A stretch of 8,173 nt of DNA from Pseudomonadota bacterium (GCA_900299205.1 OMIW01000152.1:1-8173), one strand, 5' to 3'. Positions 1 through 7,251 are shown, counted from the first letter of the stretch. A program made the numbers and translations. The notes: generated by a model not told the origin, from the sequence alone.

Positions 1-188
1 CTAAAACGCTAACCATCCCCACCCATCAGATAGTCGGGTCTCTCGACCCCATCTACCAGAGCCTCGCTCACGGAGCACCGTGGATGAATGCGACCTCACG
101 GCACCGAATAACCGTCATCGAGGGTGCGGGACACGCAGTGATGTACGAGGGCGCACAAGAGGTAGCAGAGGTATTAGCAGGGTGGTAA
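1..188 (+). CDS. Alpha/beta-hydrolase-like protein, C-terminal fragment (5' end outside window)
   Basis: The frame starting at base 3 is open from the left edge to a TAA at 186-188 and gives 61 residues. It contains VGSLDPIY, which fits the strand and turn carrying the catalytic Asp of alpha/beta hydrolases (Asp codon 45-47). 29 residues later comes IEGAGHAVMYE, which fits the loop with the catalytic His (codon 132-134), followed by a final helix ending AEVLAGW. Asp-to-His spacing and distance to the C-terminus are normal for this fold. The nucleophile elbow and oxyanion loop lie outside the window, so substrate and exact subfamily (esterase, haloperoxidase-like, C-C hydrolase and others) cannot be given. 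A longer open frame running through the same bases in another phase is a shadow here, because only this frame carries family motifs. The fold call is fairly secure, the function unknown. Confidence 0.7.
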   Translation, partial: KTLTIPTHQIVGSLDPIYQSLAHGAPWMNATSRHRITVIEGAGHAVMYEGAQEVAEVLAGW

Positions 189-228
189 AAAAGATTTCCT
201 GTGGCGCTTTAATAGTTCGACGACGACT

Positions 229-268
229 GCGTCGAAACTCTCAAAATGCTCACGACGCCCCCTTTTTT
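229..268 (+). terminator. Weak candidate terminator after the hydrolase gene
   Basis: GCGTCG (229-234) can pair with CGACGC (253-258) around an 18-base loop, followed by four C and six T (263-268). The loop is long and the T run does not abut the stem. The left arm also competes with the perfect 216-236 hairpin. It is the only T-rich candidate terminator after the hydrolase stop, but it is weak. Confidence 0.25.
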
Positions 269-836
269 ACCCTCTGCTACTCTGAGGTACAAAGGTACGA
301 ACAACAGGCAATTCATCGATGGGCTGAGCTAACTCGCGCGCACGAAGAAGCACGCGCCCCGAAGCATGGAGGCGATCAAAGCATCACTGCGACCATTTCT
401 GGCTTGATTATATATATCTCAAGCGATTTAAGGTCATTAACTTTGGGGTAGATGTTGCGATGCAAGCCATCCGATTCGTGTTTGAGAGCGGTGCATTCGG
501 AACGACTCTCAAGAAGTAGATGACTCCCGTCGCTTCACGGTGACGAGGGTGACGTAAAATGAGGACACGCTCCACCCCAAAAAAACGACAGTCAGGAACT
601 GTTGAGCTTCAGGAGGAATCTGGGCTCAACGAGCGAGGTCCAACCGGCACTCCTCTGCTGAATCAGAAGAGACCAGACGCGCACAACCTTTGTACGGTGT
701 CAGCGTCCCTAGAAAGTCTCGAATAATCGCCCCCCTTCTTGGCGATAGTCGATCGCTCGTTACCTGCAGGAAAATGCCCATTCCTTAAGCCCCTCAGGAT
801 TTTACCGAGTCTGGTCAATTCACGATCCACGAAAAG

Positions 837-865
837 TTGACCACTCGGGGCTTACTCGGTAGGGT
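837..865 (+). promoter_or_regulatory. Candidate sigma70-type promoter for the OB-like gene
   Basis: TTGACC (837-842) matches five of six -35 consensus bases. After a 17-base spacer comes TAGGGT (860-865), which matches only three of six -10 bases. Transcription would begin near 872 and leave a leader of about 16 bases before the ATG at 888. The -35 box is the right arm of an inverted repeat whose left arm lies at 812-818, so a regulator could bind there. The weak -10 keeps confidence low. Confidence 0.3.
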
Positions 866-887
866 TACCCCCAATTTCAGGTTAATC

Positions 888-1157
888 ATGACGGGTTCTA
901 TTTCGGGAAAGGTCTCAGAAATTCGGAGGGACTCGATCTTCGTGAAGATTGGGGCCGTTACGCTCAACCTCAAGGTAAAGAAGAACCTCTTGGTGGACTT
1001 ATCCATCGGTGTCGGTGACACCGTGGACATCCTCGGCACTGACGACTACGGCATTGTCCAGAACATGAGAGTCTTATCGGGTGCCCAAAAGGCATCCCCC
1101 TCGCCCGGAATCATCGGTCGAATAAAGACCCAGTTCCGCACAACAGAGGGAGCTTAA
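888..1157 (+). CDS. Small OB-fold-like protein of unknown function (89 aa)
   Basis: I do not recognise a named family. The 89-residue product has alternating hydrophobic strands in residues 3-65: SISGKVSEI, SIFVKIGAVTLNLKV, then GVGDTVDILG and IVQNMRVLS. This strand-Gly-strand layout with a GVGDTV turn resembles small OB or S1-like beta-barrels and loosely the N-terminal barrel of RuvA, but no diagnostic motif settles it. The tail (residues 66-89) is probably disordered, with SPSPG and several basic residues. There is no signal peptide or membrane segment. The frame is open back to a TTG at 837, but that TTG has no ribosome site and falls on a candidate -35 box. The ATG at 888 has AGG at 879-881, six bases upstream, and starts the folded part cleanly. 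A strong terminator follows at once, so it looks monocistronic. A nucleic-acid-binding role is inference from the fold pattern only. Confidence 0.65.
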   Translation: MTGSISGKVSEIRRDSIFVKIGAVTLNLKVKKNLLVDLSIGVGDTVDILGTDDYGIVQNMRVLSGAQKASPSPGIIGRIKTQFRTTEGA

Positions 1158-1181
1158 AACAGAGTGACCTTTCCCTTTTTC

Positions 1182-1210
1182 GGAAGAGCTCCGCCGGAGC
1201 TCTTCCTTTT
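1182..1210 (+). terminator. Strong Rho-independent terminator
   Basis: A perfect 11-bp stem, GGAAGAGCTCC (1182-1192) and GGAGCTCTTCC (1196-1206), closes a three-base loop and is followed by TTTTCTCCT. This is a textbook intrinsic terminator for the small gene ending at 1157. On the minus strand the hairpin is followed by a purine run, not T, so it works only in the plus direction. It lies just upstream of the next plus-strand start codon. Confidence 0.85.
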
Positions 1211-1231
1211 CTCCTGAGTGGGCAGCTGTAC

Positions 1232-4039
1232 ATGAATTCATCCGCACCTTCTCAATACCCATCTCATTATCGTCTTTCTGCGATCCCGCTCTGTGCCTTC
1301 GATGTAGACTCCCTCCGCTCATCTTCATCTGCTCTCCACCTTCCCCGATTCAATACCTCCCTCGACGACCTCCCCCCGTTCGTCCAGTCCATCGCCGAGG
1401 CGTTTTCACCTCGACAGGCACTCCTCGCTTATGCCCGACATATAGCGATTGGCGGACGCGATATCCGTCCAACTCTCCCCCTTGCAGAACACCCGATCCC
1501 AGCGTTCGATGAAGCTCACCTGATATGTCTCAGGGACGGAAATCCCTTTCAATCTCACTTTAACCCCTCCCCCGACACCAACTACCGATCGTTCCCTGCC
1601 TCGGTTTTCTGTTTTGAGAGTCATCTCGCCGAATTCAGGCACGACTGGCAACCCGGCTCCCGATTATTTCTATTGAGACTCCCCGATCGAGACCACGAGG
1701 AGATTCTCGCAAACTGCACTGATGGCCCCTGTCCGAGCGTCGCCGAAGCATTTGGTTACCTCAGATATACAACGCAGCCAGACGGTTCTGCGTGTATCAT
1801 CGAGATACACAACGAGCTTTTTGATAGGCTGACCTCGCGCGTCCTTCAAGAGCGGTACCGAGACTGGGCCGTTGAACTCCTTGATGGCTTCACCCAGTAT
1901 GTCGCTCGTGCTGCTGATATGGTAAGCGCCACGGTCGAAGCAGTTGAGGCAGAGAGTTTTAATAATCATCTGACCAGAACGATCATCATTCCCCCGGCAT
2001 CGATCTTGGGAGAACGGTACAGCGACCTCTCCTACCCTAATCCTGCTCCGTGGGCACAGCAGAATGAGGACGGTCTCTGGTATAGACCGGGGATAAGCAC
2101 CGCAGAAATCGTGGCGCGATACGTCGAAGCACCGACGCGACTAGGATTTGAGCAGCAGACCCTCGAATCCTCCGTTAGCGACAATGGGAGGGAGCTACCC
2201 CGAATCACCCACGGACTCGTTCTAAAGGTGCTCTCTCCTCAGTCAGATCGAGAAGCCGGAGAGAACACCATCATCCCCGAGCTACTCCAACGCTTCTCTG
2301 CCACCATTCCTGTTAATCCTGCACACGATAAATTGAAGGACTTAAGAACGGCGGCGCAGGTTCTTCACTCCTGTCTCGCCACAGGCAGAAGCGAATCACC
2401 CCGCCTTCTGTGGACGACCTCAGTACCCGCGGTGAGACCCAACGCGCTTGCGTTCAATCCCTCCTTCGAGGTGGCACCCGCCTTCACCATCAGCCTTGAG
2501 GAGATAATTCCGCCCTCTCTGGTCCATAGCCACAGAGAAAAATCCCCCGAAGTTGATCTCCATCTTCAAAAGCTCACGGCCATCCTTGACCGCCTCATCG
2601 ATCACAATTTTACCCTCATAAGCCGGGGATATCGCGGTGGTATGTTCGACGATTGGGCTGAAATACCAGACCCTGAGCTCGCCCCCGGATGTTACCTCTT
2701 TTTTGTCCAAGCACCCCATCAGAATAGACACCCCTCAATCCGATTCGTGGTCGTCGATGAGTCCAAAATTCACCACACATATTACCTGGGAATTAAGGGA
2801 GCAGGCATCGCCGAGCTCGGTGGCTGGCCGGTCCATCAACCCGCAACAGGGGAACGTGCACCGATCTATCGAACAAAGGGAGAGGACTCATTCGACCGTT
2901 CACCCTGGTGGGGTGGCCTCACCTCTGCCGAAGCTCGGGAGGAGGCACGCTATTCGCTCGCCCTTGCCAAACATCTCGCGGAATTCCTTCCTCGCCTCGC
3001 AGACCGAGCTGCAATACCCCTCCGTCTCGCCATTCCCACCATGCTTCCCTCTTGGAGCGAAAGTGACTCGACGTGGCATCTGCCGGAGGACTATGCAGAT
3101 ACGGTGCTCTCCCTCGGCCGGAAAAGCTCTGTCTTCGAAGATGGCGCTGTGCAAGATGCACCGGAACCACTGGAACCACCTTCCCCTGAGTTTGCTACTC
3201 TTATCTCGACCTTTCCATGCGATGTTCGCATCCACACCTTTTTTGACCGCATTTTTAATGGCCCCCAGAATCACGCCATACATTGCGATCCGATAGCGGA
3301 TATCAACAAGACCATGCGGTTTCTGTACCACGTACATGGATTTTCTCTCAGTGAACCAACCGATCAGTATGTTCCTCCAGACCTCATCCTCGACCCCCCT
3401 GCAATCTGCGAATACCTCGCGATAATTGGCAAGCTTAACAGAGATAACGCCCAAGAAATCTACCGACGTATCTGCGGTGATACCCTTGCGATCATCGAAT
3501 CCGTTCACCACCGAGGGGGTCATCTTGGCGGTGGCCGAATCGAGCCAACGCTCGGAGTAACCTTAGGTGCGAGGAACGGGAGTGTCACCGCAATCAGGAA
3601 TCTCGATATCGGAGGGGGAATTCAGAAGGGAAAAGGGTCAGGAATGCACGATATTAACTCATTTTGCTATTTTCCGTGGATGAATTCGCCCAGGGAACAT
3701 TCGGATAATCAGTGGTACCACCAGCAATACCTCAACACCCTTCAGGCGTTTGACCTCATGTATTGGGCTGAGATGGAGCAATGCATGAGCACGTTCCTCT
3801 TCGGTGCTCCATATGAAAGTGGGGCCCGATGGGTACGCCACCAGTTAACCGACCTAAATGATATCACGCTTTACTCCGCGTCCGCCTCGACCTCCAACAT
3901 TCTGGCAGCCGCGGAGCTCATTCAGTATGCTCAGCAGACACGGACGCGCGTATCGATCGATGAAGTGAAAAAGCTTATCATCCCTTCCCTCGTATACCCG
4001 AAAAATGATCCAACGTATCGCCTTGAGACGGACCTCTGA
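1232..4039 (+). CDS. Large orphan protein (935 aa), possible atypical kinase-like C-terminal half
   Basis: The frame is open for 935 codons and ends at TGA, so it is certainly coding, but I do not recognise the family. No signal peptide or membrane segment is visible. Residues 1-130 are rich in Ser, Pro and Leu. Around 186-230 is an acidic/aromatic stretch (ACIIEIHNELFDRL). The most conserved-looking part is the C-terminal half. A strand leads into YYLGIKGAG (517-525, Lys522). A tryptophan/glycine turn precedes a helix with Glu (WWGGLTSAEAREEAR, 559-573). Much later come VHHRGGHLGGGR (758-769) and RNGSVTAIRNLDIGGG (781-796). This order (Lys strand, Glu helix, His/Gly loop, Asn, Asp-Ile-Gly) loosely echoes a kinase-like fold such as SelO, whose N-lobe carries LKGxG; that is inference only. 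ATG 1232 is the only sensible start: the next in-frame Met is residue 230. The ribosome site is poor (GAGTGGG, 1216-1222). Cytoplasmic location is assumed. Confidence 0.9.
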   Translation: MNSSAPSQYPSHYRLSAIPLCAFDVDSLRSSSSALHLPRFNTSLDDLPPFVQSIAEAFSPRQALLAYARHIAIGGRDIRPTLPLAEHPIPAFDEAHLICLRDGNPFQSHFNPSPDTNYRSFPASVFCFESHLAEFRHDWQPGSRLFLLRLPDRDHEEILANCTDGPCPSVAEAFGYLRYTTQPDGSACIIEIHNELFDRLTSRVLQERYRDWAVELLDGFTQYVARAADMVSATVEAVEAESFNNHLTRTIIIPPASILGERYSDLSYPNPAPWAQQNEDGLWYRPGISTAEIVARYVEAPTRLGFEQQTLESSVSDNGRELPRITHGLVLKVLSPQSDREAGENTIIPELLQRFSATIPVNPAHDKLKDLRTAAQVLHSCLATGRSESPRLLWTTSVPAVRPNALAFNPSFEVAPAFTISLEEIIPPSLVHSHREKSPEVDLHLQKLTAILDRLIDHNFTLISRGYRGGMFDDWAEIPDPELAPGCYLFFVQAPHQNRHPSIRFVVVDESKIHHTYYLGIKGAGIAELGGWPVHQPATGERAPIYRTKGEDSFDRSPWWGGLTSAEAREEARYSLALAKHLAEFLPRLADRAAIPLRLAIPTMLPSWSESDSTWHLPEDYADTVLSLGRKSSVFEDGAVQDAPEPLEPPSPEFATLISTFPCDVRIHTFFDRIFNGPQNHAIHCDPIADINKTMRFLYHVHGFSLSEPTDQYVPPDLILDPPAICEYLAIIGKLNRDNAQEIYRRICGDTLAIIESVHHRGGHLGGGRIEPTLGVTLGARNGSVTAIRNLDIGGGIQKGKGSGMHDINSFCYFPWMNSPREHSDNQWYHQQYLNTLQAFDLMYWAEMEQCMSTFLFGAPYESGARWVRHQLTDLNDITLYSASASTSNILAAAELIQYAQQTRTRVSIDEVKKLIIPSLVYPKNDPTYRLETDL

Positions 4040-4238
4040 GGAGCTCCACCACGGTGAGCGACTATTTCAAGAGGCACTCCGGACTGCAGATGGTTCGGCA
4101 CACGCCGTCAGGCGTTTGGGCGACGCGCATGAAATCGCTATCACCCCCATCCGATGCGCTTGGACCTTTTCGGAAAAACCCACGGAGACATTCTTCGATC
4201 ACCAACTAATGATCCGAACCGAGCCCTTCGGACGGTGA
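4005..4238 (+). CDS. Possible small overlapping gene or frameshifted tail (77 aa)
   Basis: This frame is open from 3969 and offers an ATG at 4005. It overlaps the last 35 bases of the 935-residue gene and, on the opposite strand, the last 33 bases of the J-like gene. In the 166-bp gap between those genes nothing else explains it. The codons there look coding-like, with G at the first position in about half of them over the region I counted. The product (for example GERLFQEALRTADGSAHAVR) is plausibly helical but matches no family I know. There is no Shine-Dalgarno before the ATG. Either it is a small translationally coupled protein, or it is the former C-terminus of the large protein separated by a frameshift near 4030, or it is chance. 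Confidence 0.3.
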   Translation: MIQRIALRRTSEELHHGERLFQEALRTADGSAHAVRRLGDAHEIAITPIRCAWTFSEKPTETFFDHQLMIRTEPFGR

Positions 4239-5561
4239 ATCCTTCTCAGATGCTTCAGCGGTAATACATCTGAAATGTTGCTGGAGAACGTAGTCCAGCT
4301 CAAGTCCAAACGGCACCTCTGAGAAGTGAAAAAACACCGCAATATCAGCCTGAAGCTCCCCTCTCAGGGCTTGGCACGTTCCAGAAAATTGGTCTGATTC
4401 GATCACATCACGCGGCAATCCATTAAAATCGTCTATTCGCGACATATCAATCGCCCCTTCGCGGAGGGTACAATCAAACCCTGCCCTCACCACCTCCGAG
4501 CCTTTATCGTTGTCTACCATCATGACAACCAACCGGTCGAATCTGGCCTCTTCACACCCGATGTAATGCCATTCGGTCAATGCAACAAGCTCGTTCGTAA
4601 TCGCAACTCGCTGCTCTGCCTTCTCGATAAGTCCCTCCACCCGCTGCTCGAAGCGTACAAGAGCCGCATCGGTGGCACTCTTAAGCTGAATAGCCATCGA
4701 CTCCCGCTCAGAGCTTGCGCCCCCTTCATCTCTCGGAACTTTCGCGGGGGGCAAAAGAAGAGATGCAACCTCACTGCCCGCGAGCAGATGGCTTTCCACG
4801 ATCAGCGGGAGCTTTTCTCTCACTCCTGCTATCTGGCGTAGACGGGCATCGATGAGAGCGTCTGGCCGAAGCTGCACCTTCGGATCATCAGGGCGATCCA
4901 CGCCACTATCGATCCACGCAAAATCCTCCTCAATCATCGCTGCCGCCAACGCGCATGAGAGGGCCTCTCTCAGAGCCCGCGCCGTTTTCGGTGAGGGGGC
5001 GCGTTCATGCAGCTCTTTAAGGACCTCTAACATCTCCGGGTTTGAACCAGGTACTAGGTTGTGGATTGCTCGTATATCGAGAACCGTCGTCTCCCCCAAA
5101 AGTTGCTTAATATCGAGCCCCGCAGAGGAGGTAGAGATGATCGGCAAACCAGTCTTACTCCTGAGTTCGGTCGGAAATGAATCGAGCAAATCGTCATACG
5201 CAGCTCGCCCTATCGGGTCTATCAATGTGTCCTTTGCCAACACCAGAACCGCCAACCTTCTCTGACCATCTTGCTCGTAGGCCGTGCCCTGCAATTTATT
5301 GGGATCTACTCGCTTGACCTTCTCCCGAAACGCACCCTTGATCGTATCCACATCCGCATCCCGAGAAACCCCCAGAACAGCGTAAAAATCGATCACATAG
5401 TCCTCTCCATGCTGAGACTCACCCCTGCGTCCCGTTCTTGAACATTCTTCCTCCGTCGCCGCTCCACTCCCCGATTTTTCAGAGGCGGGGAGCGATGGAA
5501 GGTATTCCGGTCGCAAATCATCTTCTCGCGAAGAGTCTCCGTTATGATGCTGAGTGTGCAT
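4206..5561 (-). CDS. J-like domain protein with degenerate HPD motif (451 aa)
   Basis: After an acidic, Ser-rich, probably disordered N-terminus (1-54), residues 58-129 read as a J-domain. Helix I/II is DFYAVLGVSRDADVDTIKGAF; the last helix, AVLVLAKDTLIDPIGRAAYDDLL, matches the classic 'AYEVLSDPEKRAAYD' region. In the loop between helices II and III the invariant HPD is replaced by DPN (Asp86-Pro87-Asn88; codons 5306 down to 5298). HPD is what stimulates the DnaK/Hsp70 ATPase, so canonical co-chaperone activity is doubtful and an adaptor or regulatory role is more likely (inference). Residues 130-451 match nothing I recognise. About 285-330 is a long amphipathic, possibly coiled-coil helix. 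The C-terminus has a strand-rich piece (RLVVMMVDNDKG). No Cys-rich zinc domain is present, so it is not DnaJ itself. The start is fixed by a strong ribosome site, 36 bases after the pgm stop, so it is probably co-transcribed. Confidence 0.8.
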   Translation of the reverse strand: MHTQHHNGDSSREDDLRPEYLPSLPASEKSGSGAATEEECSRTGRRGESQHGEDYVIDFYAVLGVSRDADVDTIKGAFREKVKRVDPNKLQGTAYEQDGQRRLAVLVLAKDTLIDPIGRAAYDDLLDSFPTELRSKTGLPIISTSSAGLDIKQLLGETTVLDIRAIHNLVPGSNPEMLEVLKELHERAPSPKTARALREALSCALAAAMIEEDFAWIDSGVDRPDDPKVQLRPDALIDARLRQIAGVREKLPLIVESHLLAGSEVASLLLPPAKVPRDEGGASSERESMAIQLKSATDAALVRFEQRVEGLIEKAEQRVAITNELVALTEWHYIGCEEARFDRLVVMMVDNDKGSEVVRAGFDCTLREGAIDMSRIDDFNGLPRDVIESDQFSGTCQALRGELQADIAVFFHFSEVPFGLELDYVLQQHFRCITAEASEKDSPSEGLGSDH

Positions 5562-5564
5562 GAG

Positions 5565-5573
5565 CCCTCCTCC
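5565..5573 (-). promoter_or_regulatory. Ribosome binding site of the J-like gene
   Basis: GGAGGAGGG lies a few bases before the ATG at 5561 on the minus strand, a near-ideal Shine-Dalgarno. It fixes the start of the J-like gene and suggests efficient translation of this third operon gene. Confidence 0.75.
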
Positions 5574-5597
5574 GTTTTGCTCTGGTAATTCGTCTCT

Positions 5598-7238
5598 TTA
5601 TCCCCCAACCCACCCCCGAGCATCAACAATAATCCGCTCAAGATGTGCTTCGCTCTCAAAGCTCTCAGCGTAAATCTTGTAGATATCCTCTGTCCCCGAG
5701 GGGCGCGCGGCGAACCAGCCGTTTGGTGATTCGAGTTTAAAGCCGCCAATTCTCTCGCCGTTGCCCGGGGCGTTAAGGAGGATGCGACTTGCGGGGGTGC
5801 CGCCGACGGTTGCCGTGCGGAGCGATGTCTCAGTTATCTGAGCGAACCACTGGCGTGCCTCGGGAGCACACGGCTGATCGACGCGGCGATACCACAGCGG
5901 TCCGTGGGTCGCCAAGATCTCGGTGAGCAGCTCATTCGGTCCGTGGCCCGTAACTGCCTTCATTTCAGCAGCAAGCAGTCCCATGATGATGCCATCCTTA
6001 TCGGTTGACCACGGCGTACCATCGCGGCACAAAAAGCTCGCTCCTGCGCTTTCTTCTCCTCCGAAGCCGAGCGTTCCATCAAAGAGCCCTGACACAAACC
6101 ACTTGAACCCGACCGGCACCTCGTACAGCGAGGTTCCAACCGATGCCGCAACTCGATCTATCAACGCACTACTGACCACCGTCTTGCCGACCGCTAATCC
6201 CTTCCGCCACGCGGGTCTGTGGCGATACAGATACGAGATCGCTACCGCAAGAAAGCGATTTGGCTCAACAAGACCCGCGCTGCCTGCGATGATGCCGTGA
6301 CGGTCAGCGTCAGGATCATTGGCACACGCCACGTCATAGCCCGCCGCCCGATCAACCAGCGACCCCATCACCTCCCGACTTGAGCAGTCCATCCGAATCT
6401 TCCCATCGTGATCGACCGCCACAAAGGAAAATTGCGGGTCAAGCACACGATTAACCACCGTGAGGTCGAGCCCCCAGTGCGATGCAATCCGGTCCCAGTA
6501 CGCAAGCGAAGAACCCCCGAGCGGATCGATCGCAATACGAACCCCAGCGCGCGCGATAGCCTCAACATCGACCACCCGATCAAGCGCGGCGACATACGGA
6601 CCAACGAGGTCATGGCGGTGCAGCGACCGATGCCCCATCGCCTCCGAGAGCGCAAGCGAGCGAACCCCCTGTGGCTCCTCATAAAGAAGCTGATTTGCCC
6701 GTTTCTGAATCCACCCTGTCACTGCAGTTTCAGCAGGCCCGCCGTGAGGAGGATTGTATTTACACCCGCCATCTTCCGGTGGATTATGCGACGGCGTAAG
6801 AACAATCCCATCTGCTTGCCCACTCGGTTCCCGCGCCCCTCCCGAACGCCCATCGCGATTGTACGCAAGAATCGCCCGCGAAATGCTGGGCGTCGGGGTA
6901 TACCCACTATCCGCCTGTATTATCGTCTCGACTCCATTTGCGAGCAGCACCGCTAGCACCGAATCTTGTGCCTGTTCTGAGAGAGTGTGCGTATCTTTGC
7001 CAACAAAGAGGGGACCCCCGATTCCCACCTGCGCGCGATAATCACAGATCGCTTGGGCTATTGCCATTACGTGAGATTCAGTGAAAGTACCTGACAACGA
7101 CGTACCCCGATGCCCGCTCGTTCCAAAAGATACCCGTGCCGATGGTGCTGGTGCAGCGTGATAGGCACGCTGCGCTGCCGCAACATCCATCAACAACGAT
7201 TCAGGTGCCCGCCTTCCTGCAAGTGGATGTTTTTCCAT
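5598..7238 (-). CDS. pgm: Phosphoglucomutase, alpha-D-glucose-phosphate specific
   Basis: Interconverts glucose-1-phosphate and glucose-6-phosphate in the cytosol through a phosphoserine enzyme and glucose-1,6-bisphosphate, linking glycolysis with glycogen and nucleotide-sugar synthesis. From the ATG at 7238 the protein has 546 residues, the same length as E. coli Pgm. All hallmarks are present: FGTSGHRG (38-45), active-site TPSHNPPEDGG with Ser150, metal-binding loop DPDADR (308-313), sugar-binding GFGGEESAGASF (391-402) and phosphate-binding RPSGTED (512-518). Relative to E. coli there is a short Gly/Arg/Ser-rich insertion just before the active-site strand (about 130-141). The frame is open up to a TTG at 7265, but the conserved N-terminus (HPLAG) follows the ATG at 7238, which has AGGTG eight bases upstream. 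It lies 58 bases after the photolyase stop and 36 bases before the J-like gene, so a shared transcript is likely. Confidence 0.97.
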   Translation of the reverse strand: MEKHPLAGRRAPESLLMDVAAAQRAYHAAPAPSARVSFGTSGHRGTSLSGTFTESHVMAIAQAICDYRAQVGIGGPLFVGKDTHTLSEQAQDSVLAVLLANGVETIIQADSGYTPTPSISRAILAYNRDGRSGGAREPSGQADGIVLTPSHNPPEDGGCKYNPPHGGPAETAVTGWIQKRANQLLYEEPQGVRSLALSEAMGHRSLHRHDLVGPYVAALDRVVDVEAIARAGVRIAIDPLGGSSLAYWDRIASHWGLDLTVVNRVLDPQFSFVAVDHDGKIRMDCSSREVMGSLVDRAAGYDVACANDPDADRHGIIAGSAGLVEPNRFLAVAISYLYRHRPAWRKGLAVGKTVVSSALIDRVAASVGTSLYEVPVGFKWFVSGLFDGTLGFGGEESAGASFLCRDGTPWSTDKDGIIMGLLAAEMKAVTGHGPNELLTEILATHGPLWYRRVDQPCAPEARQWFAQITETSLRTATVGGTPASRILLNAPGNGERIGGFKLESPNGWFAARPSGTEDIYKIYAESFESEAHLERIIVDARGWVGG

Positions 7239-7246
7239 ATATAAAG

Positions 7247-7251
7247 CACCT
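7247..7251 (-). promoter_or_regulatory. Ribosome binding site deciding the pgm start
   Basis: AGGTG on the minus strand lies eight bases before the ATG at 7238. No such site precedes the alternative TTG at 7265. Together with the conserved N-terminus this favours the 546-residue form. Confidence 0.6.

Larger units (their letters stand above)
189..887. other. Long gap without a convincing gene; inverted repeats
   Basis: Between the hydrolase stop and the OB-like gene I find no frame on either strand with a good start, Shine-Dalgarno and family motif. The stretch holds several perfect 7-bp inverted repeats: arms 216-222/230-236, 482-488/506-512, 601-607/624-630 and 812-818/837-843, plus a 6-bp pair at 726-731/741-746. 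The 601-630 hairpin has AGGAGG in its loop, but no start codon follows at usable distance. One frame (GTG at 182 to TAG at 449-451, 89 codons) is open but resembles nothing convincingly. No tRNA, tmRNA, RNase P or SRP RNA signature was seen by eye. It could be a long 3'/5' untranslated region, a decayed gene or an unrecognised structured RNA. Confidence 0.5.

Noticed and set aside
80-451. A 123-codon plus-strand frame starting at ATG 80
   Set aside because: Its first third lies over the hydrolase C-terminus in another phase, where the hydrolase frame has clear catalytic motifs. The ATG has no good ribosome site.
726-746. Hairpin ATCGCC/GGCGAT as a terminator
   Set aside because: Only 6 bp, with no T run after it on either strand.
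2900-3523. A 207-codon minus-strand frame opposite the large gene
   Set aside because: It lies wholly within the 935-codon frame, shows no family motif and no ribosome site, and is best taken as an antisense shadow.
4040-4205. Bidirectional terminator between the convergent genes
   Set aside because: I searched for a GC-rich stem with a T run on either strand. GGAGCTCC and the TTTTCGGAAAA stretch do not form a convincing hairpin with a U tract.
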